Part shown: piece by piece, positions 22,470 through 27,776 of the stretch
How the letters are laid out: every line of letters starts with the position of its first letter
Position numbering within the stretch: the stretch's first letter is position 1
Origin: Deltaproteobacteria bacterium
GTDB taxonomy: Bacteria > Desulfobacterota > DSM-4660 > Desulfatiglandales > HGW-15
Assembly: GCA_016926135.1 (NCBI GenBank)
Contig: JAFGPH010000006.1
Location: forward strand, 1 to 27,776
Direction of reading: 5' to 3'
Length of the DNA: 27,776 bases
Position numbers and translations under genes: made by a program
The notes under the pieces: model-generated
Databases searched by the model: none
Seen by the model: only the letters and a program-made list of their open reading frames with translations
What the model was told of the DNA's origin: nothing

Positions 22470-23714
22470 ATGGCAAGTGGAAGAAAGTTTCATTTGGGCG
22501 CTGCCCTGGCGGTCTGTTTTCTCCTATTCACTTTTGCGGCCCAGGGACTGGCGGCGGAGCCGAAGACCATCAAAGTGAGCGCCGTCCTTTCCCTCACAGG
22601 ACCCATGGCCGAACACGGAACGCAACTCAAACTTGGATACGACGTGCTGGTCGAGAAGGTCAACGCGGCCGGGGGCGTGTATGTCAAGGAATATGGGAAA
22701 AAGATCCCGGTCGAATTGAGAGTCCTGGATGATGAATCCAGCGGCCAGAAGACACAGACCCAGCTCGAAGCGGCCAACTCCTGGGGGGCAGTGGCGAACG
22801 TGGGTGGTCTCGGGTGTGCTTCCTTTGAGATGGGCACCCCCATCTGCCAGAAGAACAAGATGTGCTGGATCGGGCCGGGTTGTGCAGGGTGGGCTCCCCA
22901 CAATCTCGGGAATGAGTGGCTCTTTTCGAATTTTGCAAAAACGCCCTACATCGGTCCGATGATCTTTGAGATGATCATGGAGCAGCCCGAACCGAGGCCC
23001 AGGAAGGTGGCGGTGTTCGAGATCAATCAGCTGGACGCCCAGGAGGCCATGTCTTATTGGTCGGAGACCGCAAAGAAGCTCGGGTTCCAGATCGTCTTCC
23101 ACCAGAAATATCCGGCGGGGACAAAGGACTTCAGCGCAATGATCACAGGGGCCAAGGCTGCAGGGGCCGAGATCCTCCTGGCCTATCCGGTGCCGCCTGA
23201 GGGGCCTGCCATCGTGAAGCAGATGAAGGAGCTGGACTTCGCCCCGAAGGTCGTTCATTTCGTGCGTTCTCCTGAAGGCGCCGGCTTCGGTCCTGCACTC
23301 GGCCCCCTGGCCGACTATGTGACCCTGCCGGTTGCATGGAGCGATAAGTACCGGTTCCCTGAGAACGATTATCTGATCGCCAAAGCCAAAGAAAAGACGG
23401 GGAAGGGTCCTGATCTCGTGGCCGGCAACGCCTACTCTGCAGGACAGGTTCTCTTTGCCGCGATCGAGAAGGCCGGAACCCTCGATAGAACCGCGATACG
23501 GAATGCCATCAAAGCCACGGACATGATGACCATATCCGGGCCGATCAAGTTCAGCAAGATCGGCCATCCGCAGGACAAAGTACTTGTGATTGCCCAATGG
23601 ATGGGCGGAGACAGAAAGATTGTCTATACCAACGAGTTCGGGAAAAAGTATCCCAAAGAAGTACCGGTGACACCATTGAAGTATATGCCCAAGTGGTCTG
23701 AAAGGGGCAAATGA
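22470..23714 (+). CDS. Sec-exported Liv-type substrate-binding protein
   Basis: The 414-residue product starts 11 bases after AAGGAGG. It has a classical Sec signal peptide: MASGRKF, a hydrophobic core, then cleavage near GLAA-EP at about residue 30. The mature protein is a type I periplasmic binding protein of the LivK class, with IKVSAVLSLTGPMAEHG as first strand and ligand loop and the family's end block around TMISGPIKF. The ligand is unknown. It shares the GPIKF motif near the C-terminus with the Tat-exported binding protein but is clearly diverged from it, so the two systems probably import different compounds. A perfect hairpin follows. Confidence 0.92.
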   Translation: MASGRKFHLGAALAVCFLLFTFAAQGLAAEPKTIKVSAVLSLTGPMAEHGTQLKLGYDVLVEKVNAAGGVYVKEYGKKIPVELRVLDDESSGQKTQTQLEAANSWGAVANVGGLGCASFEMGTPICQKNKMCWIGPGCAGWAPHNLGNEWLFSNFAKTPYIGPMIFEMIMEQPEPRPRKVAVFEINQLDAQEAMSYWSETAKKLGFQIVFHQKYPAGTKDFSAMITGAKAAGAEILLAYPVPPEGPAIVKQMKELDFAPKVVHFVRSPEGAGFGPALGPLADYVTLPVAWSDKYRFPENDYLIAKAKEKTGKGPDLVAGNAYSAGQVLFAAIEKAGTLDRTAIRNAIKATDMMTISGPIKFSKIGHPQDKVLVIAQWMGGDRKIVYTNEFGKKYPKEVPVTPLKYMPKWSERGK

Positions 23715-23719
23715 GCGCT

Positions 23720-23748
23720 ATGCCCCCGCCCTAGCAAGGCGGGGGCAT
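23720..23748 (+). other. Perfect intercistronic hairpin after binding-protein gene
   Basis: A perfect 11-base-pair stem (ATGCCCCCGCC with its complement) encloses a 7-base loop, beginning 5 bases after the stop at 23714. No T-run follows. It probably stabilises the upstream message or reduces read-through, setting binding protein above permease expression. Confidence 0.75.
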
Positions 23749-23842
23749 GAGGCAATTCGGCTTGGCAGGCCGGTGGCGAGTGGGGTAAAGCACGACAGGC
23801 TTTCGATCCCCGGTTTGCCCATGAGTCCAATGCGTCAGGGGT

Positions 23843-24586
23843 ATGATGAAGATCGACCACTCCGAGGGGACATCTTTTCCATTAGAGGTCAAAGACATCG
23901 ACGTCCACCACGGGTCCGTCCAGGCTCTGTGGCATGTCTGCCTCCAGGTAGGCCAAGGCGAACTGGTCTCCCTGATCGGGGCCAACGGCGCAGGGAAGAC
24001 GACGATTGTAGAAACCATAGCAGGGCTCGTGAAGCCCACCGCCGGCACGATCCTGTTCCAGGGGGTGCGTGTAGACCAAGAGCCGACCCATAAGATCGTG
24101 GAGCTCGGAATTTCGCTGATCCCGGAGGACAAGGGCATCTTCAGGGGATTAAGCGTGTTGGAAAACCTGGAACTGGGCGCGTTCACGCCCCTGAACCGAA
24201 AGATGCGGCAGGAAACCTTCGGGTTCGTGTACGGTCTTTTCCCTCTCCTTGCAGCCCGGGAAAAGCAGGCAGCCGGAACCTTGAGCGGGGGAGAGCAGCA
24301 GATGCTGGCCGTAGGCAAGGCGTTGATGGGAAGGCCCAGGCTCCTGATGTGCGATGAGCCTTCCCTCGGGCTTGCGCCGCTCGTGGTAAAGAGCATATTC
24401 AAGGTGATCGGCCAGGTCAATTCCACCGGGGTGGGCGTGCTCCTGGTAGAACAGAACGTGCGGGCCGCCCTGAGCTTGGCCAGCAGGGCGTTCGTCATCG
24501 AAAATGGAAAAGTGACGCTGCACGGAGAGGCAAAGGATCTGGCTAACGACCAAAGGGTCAGGAGCGCCTATCTCGGAATAGCGTAA
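23843..24586 (+). CDS. Liv transporter 2 ATPase, LivF-type
   Basis: The 247-residue ABC ATPase has Walker A GANGAGKTT, the LivF block IPEDKGIFRGLSVLENL, signature LSGGEQQMLAVGKAL, Walker B LLMCDEPSLGLAP and LVEQNVRAAL. ATG codons at 23843 and 23846 compete; the second is better spaced from CAGGGG. An extra N-terminal stretch of about 15 residues precedes the usual start of the fold. It is followed 13 bases later by the LivH gene. Confidence 0.92.
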   Translation: MMKIDHSEGTSFPLEVKDIDVHHGSVQALWHVCLQVGQGELVSLIGANGAGKTTIVETIAGLVKPTAGTILFQGVRVDQEPTHKIVELGISLIPEDKGIFRGLSVLENLELGAFTPLNRKMRQETFGFVYGLFPLLAAREKQAAGTLSGGEQQMLAVGKALMGRPRLLMCDEPSLGLAPLVVKSIFKVIGQVNSTGVGVLLVEQNVRAALSLASRAFVIENGKVTLHGEAKDLANDQRVRSAYLGIA

Positions 24587-24599
24587 CATCGAGGCACGA

Positions 24600-25475
24600 A
24601 TGGTCAGTCAGCTCCTCGCACAGACGATCGTCAACGGCATCAACATCGGTGCGCTGTACGGGCTTGCAGCAGTCGGTTTGTCCCTGACCTTTGGTGTGAT
24701 GAAGATCCTGAACATCGCCCACGGCGAATTCCTGATGCTCGGCGGATACATGGCCTTCTGGCTCCTGACCCTGTGCGGATTGGATCCCTTCTGGAGTCTG
24801 CCTCTGGTTGCCATCTTTCTTTTCCTCTTCGGGGCGCTCTGCTACAAGCTTCTCTTTGCGGCGATAGCGCGATTCCAGGAGGAGGCGAGGATGAAGAATT
24901 CCCTTCTCATCGGCTTCGGCCTTTTCCTCGTATTGCCTCAAATGGCAAGGCTCCTGTGGACGGCTGATATCCGGTCAATCACCCCCGCCTATGCCGGGGA
25001 GTCTTTCCCCCTGTTCAATGTCCGAATCGGGTACATCCCCCTCGGGGGCCTGCTCGTTTCCGTTCTCGTCATCCTGGGCCTCCACTTTTTCCTCACCCGG
25101 ACGTTTCTGGGCAAGTCCGTGCGAGGCACCAGCGAGAGCTGGAAGGCCGCGAAGCTTGTCGGGATCAATGTGGATCGCACCTATCTGCTGATGTTTTCGC
25201 TGGGAGTAGCGCTCGCTGGACTTGCGGGGGTGCTCGTAGGCCTGGTTCAAGCCTTGAATCCGGAAGTGGGAATGGAATGGACGTTGAAGGCACTCATCGT
25301 GGTGGTACTCGCCGGAATCGGGAGCATCGGAGGAGTCTTCTTTTCAGGGCTTATCCTCGGCGTGGTGGAGGCGGTGGGTGCCATCTTCATGGGACCCTAT
25401 GCAGTGGCCCTGGGGCTGCTCATCTTTCTGCTCATCCTCATGCTCAGGCCCCAGGGGCTTTTTGGAAAATCGTGA
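24600..25475 (+). CDS. Liv transporter 2 permease, LivH-type
   Basis: The 291-residue polytopic membrane protein shows LivH features: IGALYGLAAVGLSLTFGVM, IAHGEFLMLGGYM, the cytoplasmic loop with KAAKLVGINVDRTYLL, and the end LILMLRPQGLFGKS. A weak GAGG site lies 6 bases before the ATG. It would form the membrane channel with the LivM-type protein that follows 13 bases later. Confidence 0.92.
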   Translation: MVSQLLAQTIVNGINIGALYGLAAVGLSLTFGVMKILNIAHGEFLMLGGYMAFWLLTLCGLDPFWSLPLVAIFLFLFGALCYKLLFAAIARFQEEARMKNSLLIGFGLFLVLPQMARLLWTADIRSITPAYAGESFPLFNVRIGYIPLGGLLVSVLVILGLHFFLTRTFLGKSVRGTSESWKAAKLVGINVDRTYLLMFSLGVALAGLAGVLVGLVQALNPEVGMEWTLKALIVVVLAGIGSIGGVFFSGLILGVVEAVGAIFMGPYAVALGLLIFLLILMLRPQGLFGKS

Positions 25476-25488
25476 AAGGACGCCAGGC

Positions 25489-26412
25489 GTGAAACCATCG
25501 AAGTTTATCCTGATCAACGCCGTTCCCGTTCTCGTCCTTGCCCTGATCCCGGTCTTTGTCAAAAGAACGGATGTCCTCACCTGGCTCATCTTCACCCTTC
25601 TCTATATCACCCTTTCCCAGAGCTGGAACGTCATCGGGGGCTTCGCAGGACAGCAGAGTCTGGGGCATGCGGCCTTTTTTGGGATCGGCGCCCTCAGCGC
25701 ACGTTTTCTCTGGCTCTACGGCCTCCCCCTGCCCCTCTCCCTCGTGGCCGGCGCCCTCGGAGCCGCGGTGTTCGCCTTGATCATCGGATTTCCGGCTTTT
25801 CGCCTGAAAGGCGTGTACTTCGTCATCGGCACCCTGGTTCTTGCCGAGATCCTGAGGACAATCTTCGACACGGTCCTTCCCCGCGCGAGCGTGCTCCCAT
25901 CCAGACTTCTGAACACCTACAGCCTGACGCCGAGATATTACCTGAGCCTCCTCATCGCCGTCATCGCCGTGTGGGCCGTGTGGTGGATCAGCCGGTCCAG
26001 GATGGGGTTCGGATTCATGTCCGTCCGGGAAGATGAAGACGCCGCAGAGGCTTCCGGCGTCAATACCCGGAAATACAAACTGCTGGCCTTTCTGGTCAGT
26101 ACAGCAATGGCCGGATTGGCAGGCGGCGTTTTCGGATATTTCTCGAGCGCCGCCCAGCCGGGCGCCCTCTTCTCGGCCGTGTGGACCTTTGATGCGGTCA
26201 TCATCGTGTTTGTCGGAGGCGTAGGAACCGTCCTGGGGCCCATTGTCGGTTCCTGCTTTTTTATTTTGCTGCAACAAATCCTTTCCCTGTATCTCCCCAT
26301 GGGGATGCATGTCCTGGTCTTCGGCATCCTGTTCATCCTGGTCGTTCTCTTCCTCCCAAGAGGGCTGATCGGTCTACTGATGGGGATTCGAGACCGGAGT
26401 CGCAGGGGATAG
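25489..26412 (+). CDS. Liv transporter 2 permease, LivM-type
   Basis: The 307-residue product begins at a GTG 8 bases after AAAGGA; an upstream GTG-type start would overlap LivH by nearly 100 bases and is rejected. LivM signatures are present: QQSLGHAAFFGIGALSA, FRLKGVYFVIGTLVLAEIL, MSVREDEDAAEASGVN and VGGVGTVLGPIVG. About nine hydrophobic segments are predicted. The LivG-type gene follows after one base. Confidence 0.9.
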   Translation: MKPSKFILINAVPVLVLALIPVFVKRTDVLTWLIFTLLYITLSQSWNVIGGFAGQQSLGHAAFFGIGALSARFLWLYGLPLPLSLVAGALGAAVFALIIGFPAFRLKGVYFVIGTLVLAEILRTIFDTVLPRASVLPSRLLNTYSLTPRYYLSLLIAVIAVWAVWWISRSRMGFGFMSVREDEDAAEASGVNTRKYKLLAFLVSTAMAGLAGGVFGYFSSAAQPGALFSAVWTFDAVIIVFVGGVGTVLGPIVGSCFFILLQQILSLYLPMGMHVLVFGILFILVVLFLPRGLIGLLMGIRDRSRRG

Positions 26413-26413
26413 A

Positions 26414-27136
26414 TTGAAGCCGATCCTACAAGTCAATAGACTCACAAAATCCTTCGGCGGCCTGGTGGCCGTCAATGATCTCGGCTTGCATGTCGAGGAA
26501 GGGGAGATCCTTGGTCTCATCGGTCCTAACGGTTCGGGCAAGACCACCTCCTTCAACCTCATCAGCGGCTTTATGAAACCGGACCGCGGAAGTGTGAGAT
26601 TCGGCGAAAGGGAAATGACCGGTTTGAAACCCCACAAGGTCTGTCAGGCCGGTATCGCCAGGACGTTCCAGTTGACCAGGCCCTTTGCCGGAATGACGGC
26701 GATTCAGAATGTGTTGATCGGAAGGATGTACGGGCGCGATCCTATCCGAAGCATTCATGAGGCAGAGGAGGAATGCCTGACCTTGCTCCAGTTCGTAGGT
26801 CTCGGTGGCAGGGCAGAGGCCCCGGTCTCGAATTTCGGGGTGGTAGATCGGAAACGATTGGAGGTGGCCAGGGCCCTGGCCACCAGGCCGAGGCTGCTTC
26901 TGCTGGATGAAATGATGAGCGGGCTCAATCCTGCGGAGATGGAGGAGGCCATCCACCTCGTCCGTGCGATCGCCCAAAAGGGGATTACGCTGATGGTTGT
27001 GGAACATGTCATGAAAGCCATCATAGACCTTTGCGAAAGGCTCATTGTCTTGAACTATGGCAGGAAGATTGCGGAAGGCGCCCCCCGGGAAGTCCTTGCC
27101 CACCCGGCAGTGGTGGAGGCCTATCTTGGTGAATAG
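26414..27136 (+). CDS. Liv transporter 2 ATPase, LivG-type
   Basis: The 240-residue product begins at a TTG preceded by CAGGGGAT. Walker A is GPNGSGKTTSFN, the Q-loop region is ARTFQLTRPF, Walker B is LLLLDEMMSGLNP and the switch His is in VVEHVMKAI. As in transporter 1, the signature position reads FGVVDRKRLE rather than LSGGQ. It lies at the end of the F-H-M-G set, whereas in transporter 1 the LivG-type gene comes first. Confidence 0.9.
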   Translation: MKPILQVNRLTKSFGGLVAVNDLGLHVEEGEILGLIGPNGSGKTTSFNLISGFMKPDRGSVRFGEREMTGLKPHKVCQAGIARTFQLTRPFAGMTAIQNVLIGRMYGRDPIRSIHEAEEECLTLLQFVGLGGRAEAPVSNFGVVDRKRLEVARALATRPRLLLLDEMMSGLNPAEMEEAIHLVRAIAQKGITLMVVEHVMKAIIDLCERLIVLNYGRKIAEGAPREVLAHPAVVEAYLGE

Positions 27137-27198
27137 GATGAATCTGCCACACGTGAGATTCGCCGGTCCGCGTCACATCGAAAAGGAAGGAGGAGTTT

Positions 27199-27776
27199 AT
27201 GGCCCCGATCAAGTCAGATCAGTCCTCGCCTCAGGGACCCGCGGCGGGTGAACCCCAGGAGACTGTTGGATATACCTTCTGCGACGGCTGCAACCAGGTT
27301 CCCTTTTGCGGGATCAAGTTTTACAGGAGGGGGGACATCGTGACCCGCGTCGAGCCATGGCCCGGGTTCCCCGCTTCACCCCTCTGTTCAAAAGGATACG
27401 CCACTCTTCAAAGGCTCTACCATCCGGATAGGCTCAAATATCCCATGAAAAGGACCAACCTCAAGGGCTCCGAGGATCCAGGTTATGTCCGTATCTCCTG
27501 GGACCAGGCCTACGACCTGATCGCGGGTCATTTGAATCGAATCAAGGAACAATACGGCCCTCACGCCGTCTTTTTTTACGTGGGAGATCCAAAGGAGCCG
27601 AGGGCCGCGGTGCAACGGTTGGCCGCGACCTATGGATCGGCAAACTACGGGTGCGAGAGCTCCACCGCCTGCCGGAGGGCTGCCCACCTTGCGGAGTTGC
27701 TGACATACGGCTTCCCCACGATGGGAGATCTCCCAACCAAAGAGACCAGGTCGATGCTCATTTGGGGTGCGAACCC
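27199..27776 (+). CDS. Molybdopterin oxidoreductase, N-terminal part (runs off window)
   Basis: An ATG 6 bases after AGGAAGGAGG opens a frame of 192 codons still open at the window end. After a short hydrophilic N-terminus it has a 4Fe-4S-type cysteine set at C28, C31, C37 and C63 (C-x2-C-x5-C-x25-C), then LQRLYHPDRLKYPMKR and ISWDQAYDLIA, the hallmark blocks of the DMSO-reductase family of Mo/W-bisPGD enzymes. GCESSTACRRAAH near residue 155 may carry the metal ligand region. No Tat signal is seen, so it is probably cytoplasmic. The family spans dehydrogenases, reductases, hydratases and transhydroxylases; the reaction cannot be told from this part. Confidence 0.85.
   Translation, partial: MAPIKSDQSSPQGPAAGEPQETVGYTFCDGCNQVPFCGIKFYRRGDIVTRVEPWPGFPASPLCSKGYATLQRLYHPDRLKYPMKRTNLKGSEDPGYVRISWDQAYDLIAGHLNRIKEQYGPHAVFFYVGDPKEPRAAVQRLAATYGSANYGCESSTACRRAAHLAELLTYGFPTMGDLPTKETRSMLIWGAN

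Overview
The window is GC-rich bacterial DNA. The gene families suggest an anaerobic, metabolically versatile bacterium of the Desulfobacterota (former Deltaproteobacteria) type. They include two complete branched-chain-type (Liv) ABC transporters, a sigma-54 activator with a PAS kinase, a single-domain Fe-S old yellow enzyme, a split PEP-synthase-like phosphotransferase and a molybdopterin oxidoreductase. The taxonomic placement is inference from gene content. No rRNA, tRNA, CRISPR array or transposase was seen.

Layout. Positions 1-2700 are loosely packed: an exported RcnB/CigR-like protein (271-801, +) with a rho-independent terminator downstream, a LivG-like ATPase remnant (minus), a NagD-type HAD phosphatase (1277-2053, minus) with a good sigma-70 promoter, and an apparently empty stretch. 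At 2701-5935 a phosphoglycolate-phosphatase-like HAD is followed by a two-component pair: a soluble PAS histidine kinase and an NtrC/AtoC-class sigma-54 activator. A 430-base intergenic region follows, holding dyad symmetry and a near-consensus -24/-12 promoter at 6289-6304.

From 6367 to the window end every gene is on the plus strand with short gaps or overlaps, consistent with one operon of more than 21 kb or a few nested units. In order: an ATP-grasp PEP-synthase-like protein that has lost its catalytic residues; an ACMSD-type amidohydrolase; an atypical HAD protein; an unknown protein; an EntE-like acid-AMP/CoA ligase; an Fe-S old yellow enzyme; a 3-hydroxyacyl-CoA dehydrogenase remnant; Liv transporter 1 (Tat-exported binding protein, G, F, H, M); a phosphohistidine-domain protein and an intact ATP-grasp partner; a receiver-only response regulator; a PfkB-family kinase; Liv transporter 2 (Sec-exported binding protein, F, H, M, G); and the start of a molybdopterin oxidoreductase that runs off the window.

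Working model (inference). A cytoplasmic signal read by the PAS kinase activates the sigma-54 regulator, which switches on import of one or two small, probably acidic or aromatic substrates and their activation by CoA ligation and/or phosphorylation, followed by reductive steps. The most unusual part is the split phosphotransferase at 18089-20820. Its architecture matches the two catalytic subunits of phenylphosphate synthase: a phosphohistidine swivel domain without the PEP/pyruvate domain, and a separate ATP-grasp subunit. A catalytically dead copy of the ATP-grasp subunit stands at the head of the operon, first after the sigma-54 promoter.
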